From an uncultured Flavobacterium sp. (lineage in GTDB: Bacteria > Bacteroidota > Bacteroidia > Flavobacteriales > Flavobacteriaceae): a DNA stretch of 14,086 nt. Position 1 is the first letter of the stretch. The number at the start of each line of letters is the position of its first letter. Location: the NCBI RefSeq assembly GCF_946220915.1, contig NZ_CAMIHH010000087.1, positions 1 through 14,086 on the forward strand, in the 5' to 3' direction. The translations under genes and the position numbers were made by a program. The notes under the pieces are model-generated. The model was given only the letters and a program-made list of their open reading frames with translations, did no database searches and was not told where the DNA came from. Positions 1-6,365 of this stretch are shown piece after piece.

Positions 1-102
1 TAATGTTTATCTTGTTGTTTGATTTGTGATTTTTATTATCGCGACCGGGTAAGTGGTACTGCTATTTTCTTTTAAAAGTGCCATTTGACCCAGATATCCA
101 TC

Positions 103-135
103 TTTGATACAGAGCCGACAAGGAGTTATATTTTG
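103..135 (+). promoter_or_regulatory. Possible weak promoter for mtgA-lpxR
   Basis: A TTTG at 103-106 is followed after 20 bases by TATATTTT at 127-134. This approaches the Bacteroidota promoter pattern TTTG-N19-21-TAnnTTTG, but the last base of the -7 box does not match. It lies about 60 bases before the ATG at 193. The rest of 1-192 is AT-rich and shows no gene, RNA gene or clear repeat. The call is tentative. Confidence 0.25.
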
Positions 136-192
136 TTAAGTACGGCCTGGATGATTAACTAATTCGTAATTTCGCGATGTAAACCCCTATCT

Positions 193-885
193 ATGCTTCG
201 AAAAATTTTTACTTTCCTTTTCAAACTATGCTTATGGTTTATTGTGCTATCTGTTGGTTCGGTACTGGTGTTCCGTTTTGTGCCTGTGCCATTTACACCG
301 CTCATGATTATTCGTGCGGTAGAACAGAAGGCTGAAGGTAAAGAAATGACATCGGGCCATGACTGGGTGCCGCTGGAAAAAATTTCACCCAATCTCCAAA
401 AAGCCGTCATCGCCAGCGAAGACGATACTTTTCTTACACACCATGGCTTTAATTTTGCTGCCATGCAAAAAGCCTATACTAACAATGAGAAAGGTAAAAA
501 ACTCAAAGGGGGGAGCACCATATCGCAGCAAACGGCAAAAAATGTATTCCTGTGGCAGGGTAGGAGCTATCTCCGGAAAGGGCTCGAAGCTTACTTTACA
601 GTGCTGATAGAACTGCTATGGAGCAAGGAACGCATTATGGAGGTATACCTTAACAGCATCGAAATGGGCCCGTATGTATATGGCGCACAGGCTTCGGCAA
701 AGCATTGGTACCATAAGGATGCGGCAAGCCTTACTAAAAGCGAAGCTGCAGGGATTGCCGCTATTTTGCCCAACCCTTACAGGTTCAGGGCAACGCGCTC
801 TTCGGCCTATACGGCACGGCGCAAGGGCAGGATCATAAAGCTGATGCGCTATGTAGAGCTCGATTACCAAAAGGATGAAAAATAG
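193..885 (+). CDS. mtgA: Monofunctional peptidoglycan glycosyltransferase (GT51)
   Basis: This inner-membrane enzyme polymerises lipid II into glycan strands, facing the periplasm. The 230-residue product has a single N-terminal membrane anchor (about residues 5-30) followed by one GT51 domain, with no transpeptidase domain. This matches the usual length of MtgA rather than a class A PBP. The first catalytic motif, ASEDDTFLTHHGF, starts at residue 75, with E76 as the expected general base. It is followed by KGGSTISQQTAKN (105-117) and KERIMEVYLN (145-154), which carries the second conserved acidic position, and then by a YGAQASAKHWYHK segment. The ATG at 193 places the membrane anchor directly at the N-terminus. 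The stop overlaps the start of the LpxR-like gene by 11 bases, so the two are probably co-transcribed. Family assignment is secure. Confidence 0.95.
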   Translation: MLRKIFTFLFKLCLWFIVLSVGSVLVFRFVPVPFTPLMIIRAVEQKAEGKEMTSGHDWVPLEKISPNLQKAVIASEDDTFLTHHGFNFAAMQKAYTNNEKGKKLKGGSTISQQTAKNVFLWQGRSYLRKGLEAYFTVLIELLWSKERIMEVYLNSIEMGPYVYGAQASAKHWYHKDAASLTKSEAAGIAAILPNPYRFRATRSSAYTARRKGRIIKLMRYVELDYQKDEK

Positions 886-1816
886 CCTAACAGCCATAAT
901 ATCGTTATTCTGCGTTTTGGTGTGGGCCCAAAAGCCTGCCGAAATCGGGATCATATCCGATAATGACCTTTATTCGTCGCCCATTAACGACCAGTATTAT
1001 ACCAATGGCATCGAATTTTTTTACCGCTACCTGGGCAAAAGAAGCGATGATAAAGTAGCAAAGAAAATCACGGAGTTCCGCGTCGGTCAATACATTTACA
1101 ACCCGCAATCAGTACGGGCAGACGATATCAATGTAAACGACCGGCCGTTTGCGGGCTATCTTTTTGCCGAAGCCGGGATCAACACTTTTTACGCAAACGA
1201 AAGCGTATTTAAGGTAAGCTTACAGGCAGGTGTAGTTGGGCCGGAGTCCCGTGCCGAACAGGTGCAGGAGGGGCTTCACAAACTTTTTGGTTATCCAGCC
1301 GTAAAAGGCTGGCAGCACCAGGTTACCACCATACCTGCAGTACAGCTCCAGGCCATGTATTCGCGAAAAATACTCAGCCAACGATACAGTGAGAAAATCG
1401 ATTTTCACCTTCAGGGCGAAATTAATGCCGGCACTATATGGACAAGCATTTCTGTCGGGCCCTCGGCAAGGATAAGCCTCAGGGGCATATTGGTACCCAT
1501 GCATGAATCGGCGTTGCACGGAGCCGCATTGAACACGGAAAAGCATTATAACAACAGGCGCGACCTGTTCCTGTACCTTAACCCCAACGTGCAGTACATG
1601 CACCGTGACGCTACAATTGAGGGGAGCCCTTTTAATAACGACAGCCCGGTGACCTTTCCGCTTATCCCTTTCCGATTTAATGCCGATGCCGGTATAAAAT
1701 ACCAGCGTGGCCACTGGAATTTTTCCTATTCCGTGCATTATCGCGGCAAGGAGCTTTCCAATAACGTGATCACTGGTTTTTACTACGGCTCGATACAGTT
1801 AGGTTACCTGCTTTAG
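875..1816 (+). CDS. LpxR-like lipid A 3'-O-deacylase (DUF2219 family)
   Basis: The 313-residue product is predicted to be an outer-membrane beta-barrel. LpxR of Salmonella removes the 3'-acyloxyacyl group of lipid A. A signal peptide covers residues 1-18 (cleavage after VWA). Family motifs follow in order: SDNDLYS (29-34, N30/D31 matching the catalytic Asn-Asp), DQYYTNG (39-45), NDRPFAG (88-94), GPESRAEQVQEGLHKLFG (122-139, with H135 at the position of the catalytic His), and KGWQHQ (144-149). The C-terminal half is a series of alternating strands ending in GYLL, as expected for a barrel. The glutamate that LpxR uses after the catalytic His is not obvious here. The ATG lies inside the last codons of mtgA, so translation is likely coupled to mtgA. 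Family placement is firm; the exact lipid A substrate is inferred. Confidence 0.85.
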   Translation: MKNSLTAIISLFCVLVWAQKPAEIGIISDNDLYSSPINDQYYTNGIEFFYRYLGKRSDDKVAKKITEFRVGQYIYNPQSVRADDINVNDRPFAGYLFAEAGINTFYANESVFKVSLQAGVVGPESRAEQVQEGLHKLFGYPAVKGWQHQVTTIPAVQLQAMYSRKILSQRYSEKIDFHLQGEINAGTIWTSISVGPSARISLRGILVPMHESALHGAALNTEKHYNNRRDLFLYLNPNVQYMHRDATIEGSPFNNDSPVTFPLIPFRFNADAGIKYQRGHWNFSYSVHYRGKELSNNVITGFYYGSIQLGYLL

Positions 1817-1817
1817 G

Positions 1818-4022
1818 CTATTGTTTCCCTTTCTTTTTCTTTGCGCCCTTATCCTGCTTTTTGGGAGACAACTTTGTTGAAGGTACAGCCCCTCCGGCCT
1901 TTCTTTGCGGCGCAGCGCCCATGTTATGTAGCGTAAACGCCTGGATGTCGGTAAGCTCGGCAATGGTTTGCGCTACCGATTTTCCCGCCCCATGCCCGGC
2001 ATTTACATCGATGCGTATGAGGGCCGGGGCCGAATCTGCAGATGCAGCACCCTGTAGCGCTGCGGCAAACTTAAAGCTGTGCGCCGGTACAACCCTGTCA
2101 TCATGGTCGCCCGTAGTGACCAGGGTTGCAGGATATTTTGTGCCCGGCTTTATGTTGTGCAGCGGCGAGTAGCCTTTCAGGTAACGGAACATTTCTTCAT
2201 TGTCGGCAGATGTTCCATAGTCATAGGCCCATCCCGCACCCGAAGTGAAAGTATGGTAGCGCAGCATGTCCAGCACGCCAACGGCTGGCAATGCAACTTT
2301 AAAGAGTTCCGGACGCTGTGTCATGGCAGCGCCCACAAGGAGGCCACCGTTACTCCCTCTCCTTATGGCAAGGTACTCCGGCGATGTATACCTGCTGCTG
2401 ATAAGGTGTTCGGCAGCGGTAATGAAATCGTCAAAAACATTTTGCTTTTGCAGCTTTGTGCCAGCGTCATGCCATTTACGGCCATATTCGCCTCCCCCAC
2501 GCAGGTTGGCCACTGCATAAATGCCGCCATTTTCCATCCATACCAGATTGGCCACGCTGAATGCAGGCGTGAGGCTGATGTTGAACCCCCCGTAACCATA
2601 CAGGATAGTGGGGTTTTGCCCGTTTAGCCTGATGTCTTTCCGGCGGGTAATGATCATCGGGATCCTAGTGCCATCTTTTGAGGTGTAAAAAACCTGCTCC
2701 GACACATAGTCATCACTATTGAAATCTACCGATGGCTTTTTGTAAATTTCCGATTTGCCTGTCGCGGGATCATACGAATAAATGGTGCCCGGTACAGTAT
2801 AGTTGGTAAAAGTGTAGTACAAAACCTTTTCATCCGGCTCACCGCCAAAACCTGCTGCGGTACCAAGCCCGGGAAGGCTTATTTCCCTAATGGGCTTGCC
2901 ATCATAACCATATTGCTTTACGGCAGAAACAGCATCTTTCATGTAGCCGGCAAAAATATAGCCGCCGCCAACCGATGGTGAAAGCACATTATCCGTTTCC
3001 GGGATGAGGTCTTTCCAGTTTGCCTGTTGCGGGGCATTGTCACCGGCTGTAACGATTTTCCCATTCGGGGCGTTAAAGTTGGTATAAATATAAAGCAGAC
3101 CATTTCGGTGGTCCAGCACGCGGCTGTCATTGTCCAGGTTGTCTACAAGCGTTACGATGCCTTTTCCGGTGTCTTTAAGGTCCAGGAGAAATAATTCTTT
3201 GCCCGATGTGGAATTGGCTGCCGTGATTACAAGATAGTGCCCATCTTCGGTAACATATCCGCCAACATAACGTCTTTTCTGGCCTTCTCCAAAAATAACC
3301 TTGTCATTTTTCTGGCTTGTTCCCAGTTTATGGTAATATAGCTTGTGTGTATCGGTCTTTGCCGATAGCAGGCTGCCCTCAGGCTTTTCATAAGTCGAAT
3401 AGTAAAAGCCCTCGTTGCCGTTCCACGCGATCCCGCTGAATTTTACGTTTTCAATTACCTCTCCTGTAAGCTTTTTGCCCAGGGCATCCATCACAAAGAT
3501 CTTGCCCCAGTCGCTGCCGCCTTCGGAGATCATGTAAGCCGCCAGCTTGCCGTTTTTGGTAAATTGCACCTGCGCCAGCGATGTGGTCCCGTCTTTAGAA
3601 AAGGTATTGGGGTCCAGGAAAACTTCTTCACCGCCATTTTTATCCCTTCGGTAAAGCACCGACTGGTTTTGCAGGCCATTGTTTTTGTAGTAATAATAAA
3701 AATCCCCTTCCCGGAACGGTGCCGATATCCTTTCATAATTCCACAATCTTTCCATCCGCTTTTTTATATCATTGCGAAACGGGATCTTTCCCAGGTAATC
3801 GAATGTTACTTTATTTTGGTCCGCTACCCATTGGGCGGTTTCGGCAGAGCGGTCATCTTCCAGCCAGCGGTAGGGGTCGGCAACGATCGCGTTAAAATAG
3901 TTATCGGCTGCATTGCCTTTTTTGGTTTGAGGATATTTTATCTGCTGTTGTACGGATTCGGATGTCTGTGCGTTCATGGTAAGGCCGAAGGCCGCAGCCA
4001 GGGCCACTACGGTATTTTTCAT
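1818..4022 (-). CDS. Secreted prolyl oligopeptidase (S9A family)
   Basis: This is a serine peptidase that cleaves short peptides after proline, exported to the periplasm or beyond. From the ATG at 4022 the product has 734 residues, close to the roughly 700 of the family plus a signal peptide (1-18, ending MNAQ). The N-terminal cap (DPYRWLEDD, 49-57) leads into a beta-propeller (about 90-440) and then the alpha/beta hydrolase domain (about 445-700). The expected triad is S557 (GSNGGLLVGA), D641 (DHDDRVVP) and H677 (NAGHGAGKS). ANLRGGGEYGRKWH (505-518) is also typical. The residue two before the catalytic Ser is Arg where the family has Gly. The C-terminus carries an unusual Lys-rich tail (718-734). 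The frame is open to 4100, but the signal peptide and a promoter box at 4042-4049 support the ATG at 4022. The stop lies one base from the convergent LpxR-like gene. Confidence 0.93.
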   Translation of the reverse strand: MKNTVVALAAAFGLTMNAQTSESVQQQIKYPQTKKGNAADNYFNAIVADPYRWLEDDRSAETAQWVADQNKVTFDYLGKIPFRNDIKKRMERLWNYERISAPFREGDFYYYYKNNGLQNQSVLYRRDKNGGEEVFLDPNTFSKDGTTSLAQVQFTKNGKLAAYMISEGGSDWGKIFVMDALGKKLTGEVIENVKFSGIAWNGNEGFYYSTYEKPEGSLLSAKTDTHKLYYHKLGTSQKNDKVIFGEGQKRRYVGGYVTEDGHYLVITAANSTSGKELFLLDLKDTGKGIVTLVDNLDNDSRVLDHRNGLLYIYTNFNAPNGKIVTAGDNAPQQANWKDLIPETDNVLSPSVGGGYIFAGYMKDAVSAVKQYGYDGKPIREISLPGLGTAAGFGGEPDEKVLYYTFTNYTVPGTIYSYDPATGKSEIYKKPSVDFNSDDYVSEQVFYTSKDGTRIPMIITRRKDIRLNGQNPTILYGYGGFNISLTPAFSVANLVWMENGGIYAVANLRGGGEYGRKWHDAGTKLQKQNVFDDFITAAEHLISSRYTSPEYLAIRRGSNGGLLVGAAMTQRPELFKVALPAVGVLDMLRYHTFTSGAGWAYDYGTSADNEEMFRYLKGYSPLHNIKPGTKYPATLVTTGDHDDRVVPAHSFKFAAALQGAASADSAPALIRIDVNAGHGAGKSVAQTIAELTDIQAFTLHNMGAAPQRKAGGAVPSTKLSPKKQDKGAKKKKGKQ

Positions 4023-4041
4023 TGTTATTTTCGTTATGTAA

Positions 4042-4049
4042 CAAAAATA
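4042..4049 (-). promoter_or_regulatory. -7 box of prolyl oligopeptidase gene
   Basis: On the minus strand this reads TATTTTTG, a full match to the Bacteroidota -7 consensus TAnnTTTG, 19 bases before the ATG at 4022. No good -33 TTTG is seen at the usual distance. The box falls inside the longer open frame, which supports the downstream start. Confidence 0.5.
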
Positions 4050-4182
4050 ACAATTTATGCCTAGATCCTGATTGTTTGGCAAGCTAAAGTGAAGCCGCAA
4101 AGTGTTGCAACGAGACAGTAGGTGTTTTGGGGACTGCGGTAAATACTAGTCTTTGCAGCTTCGATAGGCTTAGAAATTTAAA

Positions 4183-4557
4183 TCATATAAATAAGGGCTT
4201 GTATTTTTGACGGTGCTTGTAGAGCAGGATGCCATTCATAATCACAACCACCAGGGCTGTAGCAATAGCAGGCAGGTCCATAAAAAGGTGAAACAACAGA
4301 ATATTAATTGAAAGCGGAACCAGCAACAGCAATACAAAGGGAACCCATACTTTAATTAAAAGGAATATGCCGATCATTATTTCGGCAATTGCTATTATTG
4401 TGATTACATACCCGGTGTTGGCAAGCGACTCCATGAAACTGGCTGCTTCGGGTGATGGCTGGGGCAATGGAATGAAGGCATAGAGTTTATTGGTGCCGAA
4501 GGCAATAAGGATAAGCCCAAGCATTATCCTGATGATTTTTGTGAATTGTGAATTCAT
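4183..4557 (-). CDS. DoxX-like small integral membrane protein
   Basis: The 124-residue protein has four predicted membrane segments (about 7-24, 48-70, 71-93 and 97-113) and a short basic C-terminal tail (KHRQKYK). Its N-terminus, IIRIMLGLILIAFGTNKLYAF, followed by a loop and an acidic residue in the second helix (AEIMIGIFLL), matches the DoxX/DoxD-like membrane family. The biochemical role of that family is mostly unknown; some members partner with thiol or quinone redox proteins. It stands alone: about 80 bases separate it from the prolyl oligopeptidase start, and the terminator of the lipoprotein operon lies upstream. No clear promoter consensus was found in the AT-rich 4558-4640 stretch. 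Family call fairly sure, function unknown. Confidence 0.75.
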   Translation of the reverse strand: MNSQFTKIIRIMLGLILIAFGTNKLYAFIPLPQPSPEAASFMESLANTGYVITIIAIAEIMIGIFLLIKVWVPFVLLLLVPLSINILLFHLFMDLPAIATALVVVIMNGILLYKHRQKYKPLFI

Positions 4558-4641
4558 AAGCCAAATGTTTTGTTTATAATTAATTCAAAAACATTTAACT
4601 AATTTAATAAATATTTTTATCCTTTTTAAGAAAATTTAAAA

Positions 4642-4676
4642 TTTAAAAGCCTGTTCGCCATGAACAGGCTTTTAAA
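4642..4676 (-). terminator. Strong intrinsic terminator of the metal-uptake operon
   Basis: Two perfect 15-base arms (4642-4656 and 4662-4676, core AAGCCTGTTC/GAACAGGCTT) flank a 5-base loop. On the minus strand the hairpin begins a few bases after the stop of the last lipoprotein gene (4682) and runs into an A/T-rich tail. It closes the operon and insulates the DoxX-like gene. Confidence 0.85.
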
Positions 4677-4681
4677 CAAGG

Positions 4682-5161
4682 CTACAGGATAACTTTAATG
4701 CTTATCCCACGCATTGTGGCCCATCCCTGGGCATCGGTAAGCTGGATCATAAAGTGGTAGTCGCCGGGGTCAATGTCGTGCGGAACCTGGATTTGCTGCT
4801 CGGCAGTAAATTCACGGCTGTTTGCAGGTATAGTAAACGTAAGGGTTTGCTGCCATGGGTTAACCGGTGCCTTAACAGGGTCAAATGGGCAGGCATCCAC
4901 TTCGGTATCATGCGAATGATGGTCAAAATTATTATGGATGCTGATGCTGTAAGAGCCAAGTTCTGCATTGTCTTTAAATAATGCCTTGAAAGGCAGTATG
5001 CCCCCACGCGCTATTGTAGCGCAACTGGTTGGGAATGCCCCCGTGACCGAAGTATCAATTGTAGGCTTAACATCGTCTGTAGATGATGCATCGTCACCGC
5101 TGCATGCGTTGAATGCGAACGCGAGGCAAAGCAGCCCTGTGGTAAATTTTATTTTTTTCAT
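4682..5161 (-). CDS. DUF4625-type lipoprotein, single domain
   Basis: From the ATG at 5161 the product has 159 residues and a lipoprotein signal (MKKIKFTTGLLCLAFAFNAC, lipid attachment at C20) followed by an S/D-rich linker (SGDDASSTDD) typical of Bacteroidota surface lipoproteins. The rest resembles the DUF4625 family: a KPTID strand, then ELGSYSISIHNNFDHHSH (67-84) with a cluster of four His, and a C-terminal DPGDYHFMIQLTDAQGW segment (131-147). C47 and C91 could form a disulfide. The open frame extends to 5203, but that extension would be translated from a GC hairpin and would bury the signal peptide. It is the last gene of the operon, directly before a strong terminator. A role in metal binding is inferred from the His cluster and neighbours; no function is established. 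Confidence 0.8.
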   Translation of the reverse strand: MKKIKFTTGLLCLAFAFNACSGDDASSTDDVKPTIDTSVTGAFPTSCATIARGGILPFKALFKDNAELGSYSISIHNNFDHHSHDTEVDACPFDPVKAPVNPWQQTLTFTIPANSREFTAEQQIQVPHDIDPGDYHFMIQLTDAQGWATMRGISIKVIL

Positions 5162-5178
5162 GATGATATTTGTATTAT

Positions 5179-5201
5179 GCGGGGGCCTGAATGGCCCCCG
5201 C
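5179..5201 (-). other. GC-rich intercistronic hairpin
   Basis: Perfect 9-base arms (GCGGGGGCC at 5179-5187 and GGCCCCCGC at 5193-5201) enclose a 5-base loop between the stop of the two-domain lipoprotein gene and the start of the one-domain gene. There is no T run after it on the minus strand, so it is more likely an RNA processing, stabilising or attenuating element than a full terminator. Confidence 0.65.
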
Positions 5202-5210
5202 ACAGTTAAA

Positions 5211-5978
5211 CTATTCTATTTCGAGTTCATATTCTTGTGTATGTGTGTGGCCCTCATCATCGGTAACGGTGATATGGAAGTGGTAATGGCCCACAGGCTG
5301 GCCTGCCGGAACCGCAAGGTGCTCATGGAAATTAATGCTGGTCTGGCCTGCGTAATTGCTATACAACGCCTCGATCTCAGGTGCGGCGGCATTGCTGGCG
5401 TGATGAATCTCAATAGCAACCGTCGCCACAGGGTGGACTGAGGTAATAGTTCCTTCAATGTGCATTTCCTCCCCGGCATGCGCATGAAAATTCCCGGCAG
5501 TGCCATGGCCTATTTCTGTAAGCGCTATGGTAATGTCGCTGCCGGTTTCAGCGGCAAGGATTTCCAGTTCCGATTCTGCCGTACGTGTATTGCCATCGGC
5601 ATCGGTTACCTTCAGGTGAAGGTGGTAAAGCCCGGCAGGCTGTGTGGCAGGAATATCAATATGCTTATGGAACGTAGCATTGATAAGGCCATTATAGTCA
5701 TTGTAAGTTGCGGTGATCTCCGGAGCATTAGCATTGGTTTCGCTATGAATTTCAACGGTTACAGCGGCTATTTTTGCCTCGGCCAGGATTTCTGCCTCAA
5801 GATGTAGGTCCTCCCCGGCGTGTGCATGGGGCGGCGTGCCACCATGCCCAACTTCGGTAAAGGCAACTTCAATGCGTTGGTTAACTTCGGCGGCATCATC
5901 GTCGCTGCTGCACGATGTTAGGGCCGAAAGGGTGATTAATGTAAAAATGGCTGTAAATCTTGATATGTGTTTTTTCAT
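5211..5978 (-). CDS. His-rich lipoprotein with two DUF4625-type domains
   Basis: The ATG at 5978 gives 255 residues with a lipoprotein signal (lipobox LTSC, lipid on C23) and the linker SSDDDAAE. The body is an internal duplication: residues 36-143 and 148-255 align throughout, each starting (V/I)A(F/L)TE(V/I)GHG, then (H/F)AHAGE-(D/E)-(L/M)H(L/I)E, a VEIH or IEIHH strand, F-H-(K/E)-H, YH(L/F)H(L/I)-(K/T)VTD and ending LEI. It contains 24 His residues, many as HxH, 23 of them in the mature chain. This is the density seen in periplasmic or surface metal-binding proteins. It lies 27 bases after the small CxxC gene and is followed by the one-domain paralogue. A role as zinc- or copper-capturing lipoprotein for the receptor is inferred. 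Confidence 0.82.
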   Translation of the reverse strand: MKKHISRFTAIFTLITLSALTSCSSDDDAAEVNQRIEVAFTEVGHGGTPPHAHAGEDLHLEAEILAEAKIAAVTVEIHSETNANAPEITATYNDYNGLINATFHKHIDIPATQPAGLYHLHLKVTDADGNTRTAESELEILAAETGSDITIALTEIGHGTAGNFHAHAGEEMHIEGTITSVHPVATVAIEIHHASNAAAPEIEALYSNYAGQTSINFHEHLAVPAGQPVGHYHFHITVTDDEGHTHTQEYELEIE

Positions 5979-6005
5979 TATATGGAATTGTATCATTAAA
6001 AATTT

Positions 6006-6365
6006 TTAAGGTCGTGATGTTTTTACGAAGGACAATCCCAGTGGTGGCGCTCTCCCTGCACAGGCCTTATCAATGGCAGTGGTAAGGAGTATGCTGCTAA
6101 AAAGCAGTTCTTTCCTGAAAAATTTAGGGTAAGCTGAAGCAGTACTCTTATAAAAATCAGTCCCTTCAATAAAGTGGAAAAATTGGAAATCGCAGTAGGG
6201 GCATTCTTTTTCTAAAGTGGAAAAGGCAGGCTGCTTCATTTTGTGCGGATGCACCTCATGATGATGGATGAAGGCAAAGTGAAGCGGCTTCATGAGTTGC
6301 GGGCCCAAAAAAGCTATTGCGATAAGGCAGGCATAAAATAACGATATGGATGTTTCTTTGCGCAC
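6006..6365 (-). CDS. Small His/CxxC protein ending in RAPP motif, 119 aa
   Basis: The product has an N-terminal membrane or signal segment (about 7-22), a His-rich stretch (H29, H34-H36, H39, H41), a CPYCDF motif (C55, C58), a second hydrophobic segment (about 87-98) and an RAPP motif near the end (105-108). The start is GTG (6363-6365). Its first base is the last base of the TAG stop of the receptor gene, so translation must be coupled. The next in-frame Met (residue 25) would remove the first hydrophobic segment. It has the same plan as the 115-residue protein at 8933-9280. Short proteins with CxxC and a terminal R-[GA]-P-P, such as the DUF2946 group of proteobacteria, often lie beside metal or haem TonB receptors. 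The function is unknown; metal handling is inferred. Confidence 0.7.
   Translation of the reverse strand: MRKETSISLFYACLIAIAFLGPQLMKPLHFAFIHHHEVHPHKMKQPAFSTLEKECPYCDFQFFHFIEGTDFYKSTASAYPKFFRKELLFSSILLTTAIDKACAGRAPPLGLSFVKTSRP

Noticed and set aside
1220..1738. 172-codon minus-strand open frame inside the LpxR-like gene
   Set aside because: Antisense to a gene with clear family motifs; its own translation shows no recognisable domain or signal.
2079..2627. 182-codon plus-strand open frame inside the prolyl oligopeptidase gene
   Set aside because: Shadow of the catalytic domain coding sequence; composition is not protein-like.
4023..4100. N-terminal 26-residue extension of the prolyl oligopeptidase frame
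   Set aside because: It precedes a clear signal peptide starting at the ATG at 4022 and contains a full -7 promoter box, so it is most likely untranslated.
5162..5203. Upstream in-frame start of the one-domain lipoprotein
   Set aside because: It lies in the GC hairpin and would place 14 residues before the lipoprotein signal.
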